This document shows positions 16,388 to 24,691 of a stretch of 64,000 bases of DNA, one piece after another. The position numbers and the translations under genes are program-made. Location: assembly GCA_051747385.1 (NCBI GenBank), contig JBNJGB010000023.1:1-64000 (forward strand), written 5' to 3'. A model generated the notes under the pieces. The model saw only the letters and a program-made list of their open reading frames with translations. It had not been told where the DNA came from and did no database searches. Position 1 is the stretch's first letter. Every line of letters starts with the position of its first letter. This stretch comes from JBNJGB01 sp051747385 (lineage in GTDB: Bacteria; Myxococcota_A; UBA9042; PHBI01; JACKFB01).

Positions 16388-18025
16388 TCACACCGGCTCC
16401 GACGCCGCACTTCCTCCGTCGGCGGGGAACCGCATGGAGAACACGATCCCACGCTCCCCGTCCGGCCTCGGCTCCACCCGGACCGACCCGCCGTGATCCG
16501 CGACGATCTGCTGGGTGAGCGCCAGCCCCAGCCCCGTGCCGCCGCTCTTGCCCGTCACGAAGGGCTCGAAGATGCGATCCAGGATGGAGGGATCGATGCC
16601 GGGCCCGTCGTCGGTGAAGGTGATCCGCACGCCGCCCCCCGCCTCCTCCTCCAAGCTGACGACCAGCCGCCGGGGCGGTTCCACCTCCTCCATGGCCTCC
16701 CGGGCGTTCCGCGCCACGTTGAGCCAGGCCTGCCGGAGCTGATTCGCGTCGGCGAGGATCACCGGCGGCCCGCCCTCCTCGGCCGGCCGGACGCCCTCGG
16801 TGATCAGCTCGACGCCCGCCGCCCCCAGCTCCGGCTCCAGGAAGGCCAGCACCTGACGGAGCAGCGCCCCCACGTCCACCGGGGCCAGATCCGGCCGCGG
16901 CAGTCGCGCGTAGGTGAGGTACTCCTCGGTGATCGACTTGAGCCGCTGGACCTCCTGGTGGATCTCCCCGAGCAGGGCGCGCGACTCCGCGCCGTCGTCC
17001 AGCTCCTCCAGCTCCTCCTCGAGCATCTCGGCGTTCAGCCCGATGGACGACAGGGGGTTGCGGACCTCGTGGGTGATCTGCGCGGCCAGCTTACCGATGG
17101 TCGCGAGGCGGTCGGCTCGGAGCAGCTCCTCGCGCTGGCGCGCCAGCTTCACGTCGCGCACCCGCAGGGCCTCCGCCATCGTGTTGAACTCCTGGGCGAG
17201 CTGGCCGATCTCGTCCCGGGATCGCACCGCCACCCGCTCGTCGTAGTCCCCCGCGGCGATCCGCCGGGCGCCCTCCCTCAGCCTCCGGAGCGGCAGGACG
17301 GTCCGCTGGATGGCGAAGAGCATCCCCAGGGACAGCAGCAGCGCGCCCGAGGTGATGACCAGCACGGCCAGGGTCGCCGCCTTCTGGTCGGCCGCCGCCC
17401 GCGCGTTCAGGTCCCGGATGGGCTGCGAGACGGCGCGCGACGCCTCGATCACCACCCGGTTGATGGTCCGCAGCGCCCGGACCATGGCGCGCGCCTCCGG
17501 CGCCCTCGCGGCGAGCGCCCCCTCGTTGGCCAGGCGGACGGTCCGGCGCACGAGCCACTCGAACAGGGCCTCGGTCTCCATGTCCCCGGACAGATCGGTG
17601 AGCAGGCTCATCTCCCGCGCGCCCACGGCCTCCGCGAGCGCGGTCCCCCGACGGAACGCCCGCAGCCGTTGGGCCACCTGCCCCAGGGCGGCGCGATCCT
17701 CCTGGGGGATGGCCTCCTCCCCCTCGAGGCGCTCGAGCCGCACCTCCACGGCCCGGAGCTGCGCGAAGGGCTGCAGGCTGGGCAGGAGCCGGGACAGCCA
17801 CTGGGCGTCGCTGGGCCGGCGCAGGTCCAGGAACTCCTCGGGCGCCCGGAGCCTCCGCGACAGCTCCTTGAGCTGCGAGGAGATGGGCATGACCTCCTCC
17901 CAGATGAGGTTCACGGACTCCCGCAGCGTGGTCATGCGCCAGAGCGTGTAGACGTTCGAGGCGCCGAACGCGACGATCACGACCACGAAGCCGAGGAAGA
18001 TCTTGGTGGAGACGGACAGCCTCAT
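16388..18025 (-). CDS. Membrane sensor histidine kinase
   Basis: 545 residues. Transmembrane segment 1 is at about 8-28 and segment 2 at about 220-245, with a roughly 190-residue helical periplasmic sensor between. Then come HAMP (about 246-300, ending RDEIGQLAQEFNTMAEAL), HisKA with ITHEVRNPLSSIGLNAEML (phosphorylatable His), and HATPase with N box LNVARNAREAM, G1 DDGPGID and G2 GGTGLGLAL. Ligand unknown. No response regulator is adjacent, so it is an orphan in this window. It overlaps the upstream glycosyltransferase by four bases (ATGA); its stop lies in the direct repeat of a family A element. Confidence 0.92.
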   Translation of the reverse strand: MRLSVSTKIFLGFVVVIVAFGASNVYTLWRMTTLRESVNLIWEEVMPISSQLKELSRRLRAPEEFLDLRRPSDAQWLSRLLPSLQPFAQLRAVEVRLERLEGEEAIPQEDRAALGQVAQRLRAFRRGTALAEAVGAREMSLLTDLSGDMETEALFEWLVRRTVRLANEGALAARAPEARAMVRALRTINRVVIEASRAVSQPIRDLNARAAADQKAATLAVLVITSGALLLSLGMLFAIQRTVLPLRRLREGARRIAAGDYDERVAVRSRDEIGQLAQEFNTMAEALRVRDVKLARQREELLRADRLATIGKLAAQITHEVRNPLSSIGLNAEMLEEELEELDDGAESRALLGEIHQEVQRLKSITEEYLTYARLPRPDLAPVDVGALLRQVLAFLEPELGAAGVELITEGVRPAEEGGPPVILADANQLRQAWLNVARNAREAMEEVEPPRRLVVSLEEEAGGGVRITFTDDGPGIDPSILDRIFEPFVTGKSGGTGLGLALTQQIVADHGGSVRVEPRPDGERGIVFSMRFPADGGSAASEPV

Positions 18026-19533
18026 CGGCGCGCCTCCAGCCGGACGATGCGACGGCCCATCCCGGGCAGGTCGCGCGAGGCCACGGACCGCTCCTCGGCC
18101 ACCGTCGCCAGCCAGGCGTCCAGCCCCGCCGTGCGGTCCGACGGCGCCACGATCACCACGGGCCCCGGGTTTCGAGCGAGATCGGCGAGGGCCTCGGGCG
18201 TGGCGAGGCGGACGGCGTCGGCGCGGCGCATCATGTCCACGGCCCGCTGAACCTCCCAGAACCGCCGGCTCCGCGTCCAGATGCGCGCCGGGTGATCCGC
18301 GTACCAGACCAGCGCCGGGTCGTAGGACTCCCACACGACGAGCCTCGTGTCCGCGGGGAGGTCCGCCAGCGGACCCTGGCCCAGCCGGCGCGAGGTCGCC
18401 GAATAGTCCGGGTCCGTCAGGTGGGGCACCAGCGGACCCGAGAGGAAGCCGAGGACGGCCAGCCCCCCCAGAGCGGCGGGCACCCAGGGGCGCTCCAGGG
18501 TCGACCGCGCGCCGGCCACCGTCGCCACGGCCGCCAGCGGCGCGACGGGCATCAGGTAGTGGAACAGCCGCGTGGAGGCCAGGTGGAGCGCCAGGATCGT
18601 CACACCCGCCGTGGCGACCACGACGCCCAGGGCGTGCGCGTCCTCCCGCCCCCGCCGCGCGATCGCCAGGGCAGTCGCGGCGAGCAGACCCGCCAGGAGC
18701 ACCAGCGCCACGGCGCCGTCCAGCTCCCAGGCGGTCTGCAGGTAGTACAGCGGCCCGGCGTCCCCGACGAGGGCGCCCGCGGCCCGGGAGGCCACGTGAT
18801 AGCCCAGGTAGACGTCCCAGAAGGCCGCCCCGTGGCGCGCGGTCATCAGGACGTGCCAGGGCGCCGCCACCAGGACCCCGACGCCGACGGCCACGGCCAG
18901 AGCCTTCCCGCGCCCCCGGAGGACCAGGGCGACGGCGGCGACCAGGACCGCCGGGCCGATGGCGACCTGCTTGGCGAGCAGGCCGAGGCCCCCGGCGAGG
19001 CCCAGCGCGGCGGCCTGGGAGAGCCAGCCGGTCAGGGCGGCCCGGTGACCGTGCCACGCCACGGCGAGCACGGCGGCGGTCAGGAGCGGATCGGTCAGGG
19101 GCCGCCGGGCGTTCATGGTGAAGATCACCGTGGCCACGGTCAGGGCCACCGCCACGGCCGGACCCACCGTCCGCCCGAGCGGGAGATCGGCCGGGATCGC
19201 GGCGCGCGTCAGCCGCAGCACGTAGGCGAGGGAGATCACCCCGGCGAGGACCCCGGGCAGGCGCATGGCACCCTCGCTCCAAGCCAGGAGGCCGCCGGAG
19301 CCCCGCAGCAGCCAGAACAGCAGCGGCGGCTTCTCGAACAGCACGGTGCCCATCCAGACCGTCTCCGCCCAGCGCCCGGTGCGGGCCATCTCGCGCGCCA
19401 TCTGGGCGTACAGGACGTCGTCGCTGTTCATGAGGCTGCCGGCGTCGAGGTTCACCCCGAGCGCGGCCGCGCCCAGCGCCAGCGCGAGCAGATCCACCCA
19501 CCGGGCCGCGCCCCGGCCCAGGCGGTCACTCAC
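18022..19533 (-). CDS. ArnT/PMT-like GT-C glycosyltransferase
   Basis: A 503-residue multi-spanning membrane protein. The first periplasmic loop has the acidic motif NSDDVLYAQMAREM and FEKPPLLFWLL, as in ArnT (undecaprenyl-phosphate-aminoarabinose transferase) and other GT39/GT83 enzymes that use polyprenyl-phosphate sugars. About 11-12 hydrophobic helices are followed by a soluble C-terminal part. Likely substrate is a lipid A or protein acceptor, not decidable here. Its start overlaps the preceding lipoprotein gene by eight bases and its stop overlaps the histidine kinase, so the three are probably co-expressed. Confidence 0.8.
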   Translation of the reverse strand: MSDRLGRGAARWVDLLALALGAAALGVNLDAGSLMNSDDVLYAQMAREMARTGRWAETVWMGTVLFEKPPLLFWLLRGSGGLLAWSEGAMRLPGVLAGVISLAYVLRLTRAAIPADLPLGRTVGPAVAVALTVATVIFTMNARRPLTDPLLTAAVLAVAWHGHRAALTGWLSQAAALGLAGGLGLLAKQVAIGPAVLVAAVALVLRGRGKALAVAVGVGVLVAAPWHVLMTARHGAAFWDVYLGYHVASRAAGALVGDAGPLYYLQTAWELDGAVALVLLAGLLAATALAIARRGREDAHALGVVVATAGVTILALHLASTRLFHYLMPVAPLAAVATVAGARSTLERPWVPAALGGLAVLGFLSGPLVPHLTDPDYSATSRRLGQGPLADLPADTRLVVWESYDPALVWYADHPARIWTRSRRFWEVQRAVDMMRRADAVRLATPEALADLARNPGPVVIVAPSDRTAGLDAWLATVAEERSVASRDLPGMGRRIVRLEARR

Positions 19534-21955
19534 AGCCGTCCAACCCGTCGATCCACTCCTCCACGAGGGCGATGGCCTCGTCGTGCCGCAGGCTGGTGGA
19601 GATGGGGGGCATCCGGAAGGGCGGATCCGCCAGGAGCCTCGCGTGGAGCACGCTGCGATCGGCTTCGCCGGGGGCGAGGATGCGGGCGTCGGAGATGCCC
19701 AGATCGCCCTGGCCCGGCGGCACGTCGCATGCGTTCATCTCGCCCAGGTCGAGGTGGTGGCGGAGATCCATGGGCGACCCGGCCGCGCCCCCGGGCAGGT
19801 GGCAGTTGGCGCAGTTGGCGTGCAGCCAGGCCCGGGCCCGATCGCCGGCCGGGGCGGAGTCGTCCTCCACGGGCGGGAAGCGGAGGAGATCCTCCGGGGG
19901 ACCCGCCGGCGCGCCCTCGAGGAGATCCCGGGCCTCCAAGGCGTCGATCTGGTTCCACACGGCCCCGCCGCCGTAGTCGAACGCCCCGTTGATCTGTCCG
20001 GTCTCCAGGCCCAGGACGCCGCCGGTGGCCGCGGTATGGCAGGAGTTGCACTGCTGCCGGCTGGGGAAGCGCCACGTGTAGTCGGTCGTCTCCCCACCGG
20101 GCAGCGTGAGGGTCAGGTCCCGCTCGTCGGCGCCCTCGAGGAGGGTCGCCTCGGTGCCCTCCTCGTTCCAGCGGTACGTGTAACCCCGGACACCGTCCGC
20201 CTCCTTGACCAGGAAGCGAGTCTCCAGGCGGGTCCGGGTGGACGGATCGCCGGCGGTGGTGTCGATGGCGAAGTGCTTGATGAGCAGGGTCCCGTCCGGC
20301 ACGCCCCACTTCCCGGGCGCGTCGTACGTCAACCGTTCGCCCTCCGGGAGCACGAGGAAGCGGTCCTTGCCGGCCGTGTCCGCCCACAGCGGGACGTGGA
20401 CCGTGAACGGGAGGACGCCGTCGGCCGGGTCCAGGGCCTCCACGTCGTCGAAGCACCCCGTCTCGGACAGGGTCTGGGGGAAGTCCGGCGCGGACCCGCC
20501 GCCGTCCGTCTCCTGGAAGCGCCAGATGCGCCCGTCGAACAGGCCGAGGAGGTAGACCTCGCCGGCCGGGTCCTGCCCGAAGCCCGCGATGCGCCCGGGC
20601 GTCGACATCAGCGGCTGCTCGGGCGGCGGCTCCTCGCCGGAGTGCCAGGTGAACAGGACCTCGGTGACGTAGTCCGCGTAGACGTAGGCGCCGAACAGCG
20701 ACGGGACCTTGCTGCCGCGATAGACGTAGCCGCCCGTGATGGATTGACCCACGTCGTGGCCGTACTCCGCCACGGGAAGCTCGAACGGTGACTTGTCGCA
20801 GTCCTGGGGCCCGCCCGGCGGATAGCACGCGCTGCCCTCCATGACGTTCCAGCCGTAGTTGCCGCCGTTGTCGACGACGTTCAGCTCCTCGATGGCGTTC
20901 TGGCCGACGTCCGCGAGCCACAGCGCGCCGGTGAGGGTGTCGAACGAGAAGCGCCAGGGGTTCCGGAGCCCCCACGCGAAGATCTCGTCCCGCTCGGGTC
21001 CGTCGGTGGCCGCGAAGGGGTTGTCGGCCGGGATGTCGTAGCCCTGGGCGTCGGGGACGTCGACGTCGATGCGCAGCAGGGAGCCGAGGAGCGTCGTGAT
21101 GTCCTGGCCGGCGCCCAGGGGATCCCCTCCGCCCCCGCCGTCGCCCAGGCCGATGTACAGGTAGCCGTCCGGCCCGAAGGCGAGCTGGCCGCCGTTGTGG
21201 TTGTCGTAGGGCTGATCGACGGTGAGCAGGACGTGCTCGCTCGCGGGATCCGCCTGGTCCGGGTCCTCCTGGGAGGCGGTGAAGCGCGAGACCACGGTGG
21301 TCGTCTGGCCGTCCGCCCGGGTCGTGTAGTTCACGAAGAAGTAGCCGTTTTCCGCGTAGTCCGGGTGGAACGCCACCGACAGGAGCCCGCCCTCGCCGCC
21401 CGTGTAGACCACGTCGCTCAGGTCCAGGAAGGTCCCCACCTCCGAGGCGTCCGGCTGGTTGCGGAAGACCCGGATCCGCCCGGGGCGCTCGTTCACGAAG
21501 AGGCGATCCGTCCCGTCGTCCGCCCAGGTGAGCCCGAGGGGCTGCTGGATGGCGCCCTCGGGCAGGTCGGGGAAGGCCTCCACGAGCTCCAGGTCGGGCG
21601 CGGGATCGTCCTCGGGCAGGGCACACGTCGCCGAGTACGTGAACGGCGGCAGCGGCACGTCCTGGTCCACGTCCGGACCGACGTCGGGCGCGACGTCCGG
21701 ATCGATGGTCTCCGACACGTCCGTCACGTCCTCGGCAGTGTCCGGGAGCGCGTCCGTCGCGTCTGCCGGGAGGTCCGCCGGCTCTGCGGCGTCCTCGATG
21801 TCCGCCGCGTCTGCCGGGAGGTCCGCCGGCTCTGCGGCGTCCTCGATGTCCGCCGCGTCGAGCGCGTCGAGCGCGTCCGATTTGACCTCGCCGCCATCAC
21901 CTCCGCCGCCGCAGGCCGCGAGGAGCAGAGCAAACGCGAGCGCATGCCGTCGCAT
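19526..21955 (-). CDS. Lipoprotein: PQQ-type sugar dehydrogenase fused to cytochrome c-like domain
   Basis: 809 residues. Signal and lipobox: MRRHALAFALLLAACGGGGDG. Next is an Asp/Ala-rich linker containing a perfect 16-residue tandem duplication (ADIEDAAEPADLPADA, twice). Residues about 130-490 form the six-bladed glucose/sorbosone dehydrogenase propeller (DRLFVNERPGRIRVF, GGLLSVAFHPDY, HNGGQLAFGPDGYLYIGLGDGG, WGLRNPWRFSFD). The C-terminal part has two haem-binding motifs, CNSCH (about residue 635) and CANCH (about 713). It probably oxidises a sugar or aldose with PQQ and hands electrons to its own haem. ATG 21955 has AGGAGG six bases upstream. Confidence 0.85.
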   Translation of the reverse strand: MRRHALAFALLLAACGGGGDGGEVKSDALDALDAADIEDAAEPADLPADAADIEDAAEPADLPADATDALPDTAEDVTDVSETIDPDVAPDVGPDVDQDVPLPPFTYSATCALPEDDPAPDLELVEAFPDLPEGAIQQPLGLTWADDGTDRLFVNERPGRIRVFRNQPDASEVGTFLDLSDVVYTGGEGGLLSVAFHPDYAENGYFFVNYTTRADGQTTTVVSRFTASQEDPDQADPASEHVLLTVDQPYDNHNGGQLAFGPDGYLYIGLGDGGGGGDPLGAGQDITTLLGSLLRIDVDVPDAQGYDIPADNPFAATDGPERDEIFAWGLRNPWRFSFDTLTGALWLADVGQNAIEELNVVDNGGNYGWNVMEGSACYPPGGPQDCDKSPFELPVAEYGHDVGQSITGGYVYRGSKVPSLFGAYVYADYVTEVLFTWHSGEEPPPEQPLMSTPGRIAGFGQDPAGEVYLLGLFDGRIWRFQETDGGGSAPDFPQTLSETGCFDDVEALDPADGVLPFTVHVPLWADTAGKDRFLVLPEGERLTYDAPGKWGVPDGTLLIKHFAIDTTAGDPSTRTRLETRFLVKEADGVRGYTYRWNEEGTEATLLEGADERDLTLTLPGGETTDYTWRFPSRQQCNSCHTAATGGVLGLETGQINGAFDYGGGAVWNQIDALEARDLLEGAPAGPPEDLLRFPPVEDDSAPAGDRARAWLHANCANCHLPGGAAGSPMDLRHHLDLGEMNACDVPPGQGDLGISDARILAPGEADRSVLHARLLADPPFRMPPISTSLRHDEAIALVEEWIDGLDGCE

Positions 21956-22040
21956 CGGGGGCCTCCTGTGCACCATGGAGTCGAGTATAGCGGACGAGGC
22001 GGTCCCGGATACGCGCTGCCTCGGGAGTGGCGGAGGGGAC

Positions 22041-22070
22041 GCCCGCCGTCCCAGGCGACGCGACCGGTGC
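22041..22070. repeat. Family E repeat, copy 1 (inverted relative to 28814-28843)
   Basis: The 30-base reverse complement differs from 28814-28843 at only two positions. It lies in the 281-bp gene-free stretch 21956-22236, which also holds a piece similar to family B (GCCTTTGCGGCTTCGCGCCT at about 22106). Confidence 0.65.
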
Positions 22071-22236
22071 GTGGGACGGCGATCAGACTGCATCTGCCCC
22101 ACACTTTCCGCGCCTTTGCGGCTTCGCGCCTTCGCGCGAGCCCTCTCGAGCTGCGGCGAAGTGAATGGTCCGGATACGACGACGCCCGCGCCGGAGGACC
22201 GACGCGGGCGTCCACGGGTGGTACCGACTACGCGGC

Positions 22237-23424
22237 TCAGTGCGCGTGGTCGTGGCCCTCCTCCTCGCCGTGGTCGTGGCCCTCGCCGGCGGCCTCGGCG
22301 GAGGTGCCCTCGGGGAGGTTCTTCTCGACCTCGGCGTCCTTCTTCAGGTCCTCGAGGAGCTTGCGGCGCTCCTGGAAGAACTTCTTGTTCCGGAGGCTCT
22401 GTTCGATCTGCTCCTTCACCTCGTCGAAGCTCTTCTTCCGCTCCTCGCGCTTATCCGTGACCTTGATGACGTGATAGCCGAAGCGGGTGCGAACCGGACC
22501 GGAGGTGTCTCCGACCTTCATCTTGAAGGCGGTCTCCTCGAACTGCTCGACCATCTGGCCCTTGCCGAAGAAACCCAGGTCGCCGCCCTTCGGGGCCGAC
22601 GGGCCCTCGGAGTGCTCCTTGGCCACCTCGGCGAAGTCCTTGCCCTTCTTCAGCTCGGCCTGGACCTCCTTGATCTTGTTCATGGCCGTCTTCTCCTGCT
22701 CGGGGGTGGCCTTCTCGGGCACCTTGACCAGGACGTGACTCGCGCGGACGCCGGCCTTCTCCACGTAGAAGCGCTCGTTCTTCTCGTAGAACTCCCTGGC
22801 CTCCTCGTCGGTGACCTCCAGATCTCCGCGCTCCTCGATGAGCTTCTCTAGAGCCTTCTTCTCCCGGATGCGGCTCTTGATGGACTCCTCGGTCACCCGG
22901 CCGTGCTCGAGGTAGTTCTGGAACTGCTCCTCGGTCTGGAAGCGCTTCTTGTACTCCTCGAAGGCGGCCTTCACCTCGGGGTCCGGCACCTCGATGTCCG
23001 CCTCGTCCACGGCCTGCCGCACGAGCTCCTTCTCGATGAGGCGCTTGAGGATGTTCTGCTCGATGCGCTTCATCCGATCCGCCGGGATCTCCGCGCCGCG
23101 GGACGTGATCTTGTCGAGCTCCGTGTAGAACACCTCGGCGTCGATGGGCACGTCGTTGACCTTGGCGACGGGGCCCTCGATGCGCTCGCGCTTCCCGGCC
23201 GCGCCCTCCTCGGCCTTCTCCTCGTCGCCCTCGTCGGTCTCCGCGGGCTCGGCCTCTTCGGCCGCGCCTTCCTCTTCGGCCGCGCCCTCCTCGGCCGCCG
23301 CGCCCTCCTCGGTCTTCTCGGCGGTGGCCTCTTCGGCGGGCTCGGTGTCCTCGGCCTTCTTGCAGCCGGCCACGCCGGCGGTCAGCGCCACGGCGCAGAT
23401 CGTCGGGATCAGATAGCGGATCAT
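22237..23424 (-). CDS. Parvulin-type peptidyl-prolyl isomerase lipoprotein (SurA/PrsA-like)
   Basis: 395 residues. Signal MIRYLIPTICAVALTAGVAGCKK ends in a lipobox Cys. There follows a 50-residue Glu/Ala-rich spacer, then a SurA-N-like helical domain starting VAKVNDVPIDAEVFY. The parvulin PPIase domain lies at about 225-320 (ASHVLVKVPEKATPEQ, APKGGDLGFFGKGQMV, FGYHVIKVTD). The C terminus is a His-rich tail GHDHGEEEGHDHAH that could bind metal. Probably an envelope folding factor for outer-membrane or secreted proteins. ATG 23424 is preceded by AGGAGA; a consensus-like promoter is at 23488-23515. Confidence 0.9.
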   Translation of the reverse strand: MIRYLIPTICAVALTAGVAGCKKAEDTEPAEEATAEKTEEGAAAEEGAAEEEGAAEEAEPAETDEGDEEKAEEGAAGKRERIEGPVAKVNDVPIDAEVFYTELDKITSRGAEIPADRMKRIEQNILKRLIEKELVRQAVDEADIEVPDPEVKAAFEEYKKRFQTEEQFQNYLEHGRVTEESIKSRIREKKALEKLIEERGDLEVTDEEAREFYEKNERFYVEKAGVRASHVLVKVPEKATPEQEKTAMNKIKEVQAELKKGKDFAEVAKEHSEGPSAPKGGDLGFFGKGQMVEQFEETAFKMKVGDTSGPVRTRFGYHVIKVTDKREERKKSFDEVKEQIEQSLRNKKFFQERRKLLEDLKKDAEVEKNLPEGTSAEAAGEGHDHGEEEGHDHAH

Positions 23425-23487
23425 CTCTGCTCTCCTTTCGCGGGGCCTTCGCACGACACGTGGCACCGGCAGTCGTTCGGTGGCGCA

Positions 23488-23515
23488 ATCTTAGTGGGCA
23501 CCGGTGCGGTGTCAA
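23488..23515 (-). promoter_or_regulatory. Sigma70-type promoter of the parvulin gene
   Basis: On the minus strand TTGACA (23515-23510), a 16-base spacer and TAAGAT (23493-23488), leaving a leader of about 57 bases before the ATG at 23424. Confidence 0.7.
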
Positions 23516-23557
23516 CGGCCCCGTGGGCTCTCCCCTAACCGGGGACCCGAGGCAACG

Positions 23558-24688
23558 TCAGAACCGGCCGTGCGATTCCCTCGAATCGAGGACGAGCAGA
23601 TCGTTCCTGTGGACCACGGGATCCGCGGCGCTCCCGCCGAGGATGTCGCAGACCTCGTCGCTACGGCGCCCGGCGATGCGGCGCAGATCCTCCGCGTCGT
23701 ACGCCACCAGGCCCCGCCCGATCTCGCCGCCGTCGGGTCCCACCACACGGACCGCGTCTCCGCGCCGGAAGTGTCCACGCACCCTCCGCACGCCGATGGA
23801 CAGCAGGCTCGAGCCTTGACGCTGCAAGGCCGCAGCGGCGCCGACGTCCACCTCCAGGGTGCCGCGGACCTTGCTGAGGAAGCCGATCCAATGGCGGCGC
23901 CTGGCCACGATCCGCGGAGGCGGCACGAACCGGGTACCGGTGGTCTCGCCGTCGAGGATGCGCCGGAGGATCCCGGGCTCCGAGCCCTTCGCCACGATCA
24001 GCGGGATGCCGGCGTTCACCGCGAGATCGGCCGCCGCCACCTTGGCCCGCATGCCGCCGGTGCCCACCGCGGATCCGGCCGTCCCCGCCATGGCGCGGAT
24101 CCGGGCGTCGATGCGCGGGACCTCGTGGATCGGGCGGGTGTCCGCGTTCCGGCGGGGATCGGCATCGTACAGGGCGTCCACGTCGCTCAGCAGCACCACC
24201 AGATCCGCGTCCATCACGATTCCCAGGGCCGCCGCCAGCCGGTCGTTGTCACCGAAGCGAAGCTCCTCGGTGGCCACGGAGTCGTTCTCGTTCACCACGG
24301 GGACCAGGCCCATGGTCAGGGCGGCCTCGAGGGTGTGGCGCACGTTCAGGAAGTGGCGGCGATCGCTCAGGTCCTCGTGGGTCATGAGGATCTGAGCGCA
24401 CTTCACGCCGTGCCGTCCGAAGGCCGCGTTCCACCGGCCCATCAGCTCCGCCTGGCCCGCGGCGGCGAGGGCCTGGACGCGGGACAGATCAGCCGGGCGC
24501 CGGCTCACGCCCAGCCGGGACATCCCCACCGCCACGGCGCCGCTCGAGACCACGGCCGTCGCCGCGCCCCCCTCGCGGAGGGCCTGGATCTCGTCTACGA
24601 GGCGCTCCAGGTCGGGCGTGACCACCGTCGTGCTCCCGACCTTCACCACGAGGCGCCGGACGACGCCCATGTCCTCACGACGGGTCAT
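23558..24688 (-). CDS. proB: Glutamate 5-kinase
   Basis: 376 residues: an amino-acid-kinase domain (VVKVGSTTV, SSGAVAVGM, VPVVNENDSVATEELRFGDND, LLSDVDALYDADPR, GTGGMRAKVAAA) followed by a C-terminal PUA domain from about residue 285. It phosphorylates glutamate in proline synthesis. It follows murA with three bases between and likely shares its transcript. The usual partner proA and the GTPase obgE are not in the window. A start at ATG 24670 is possible instead of 24688. Confidence 0.94.
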   Translation of the reverse strand: MTRREDMGVVRRLVVKVGSTTVVTPDLERLVDEIQALREGGAATAVVSSGAVAVGMSRLGVSRRPADLSRVQALAAAGQAELMGRWNAAFGRHGVKCAQILMTHEDLSDRRHFLNVRHTLEAALTMGLVPVVNENDSVATEELRFGDNDRLAAALGIVMDADLVVLLSDVDALYDADPRRNADTRPIHEVPRIDARIRAMAGTAGSAVGTGGMRAKVAAADLAVNAGIPLIVAKGSEPGILRRILDGETTGTRFVPPPRIVARRRHWIGFLSKVRGTLEVDVGAAAALQRQGSSLLSIGVRRVRGHFRRGDAVRVVGPDGGEIGRGLVAYDAEDLRRIAGRRSDEVCDILGGSAADPVVHRNDLLVLDSRESHGRF

Positions 24689-24691
24689 CGT

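Noticed and set aside
23461..23480. TGGCAC near the parvulin gene as a sigma-54 -24/-12 promoter
   Set aside because: The -12 TTGC part is missing at the required spacing, and a better sigma70-type site exists at 23488-23515.
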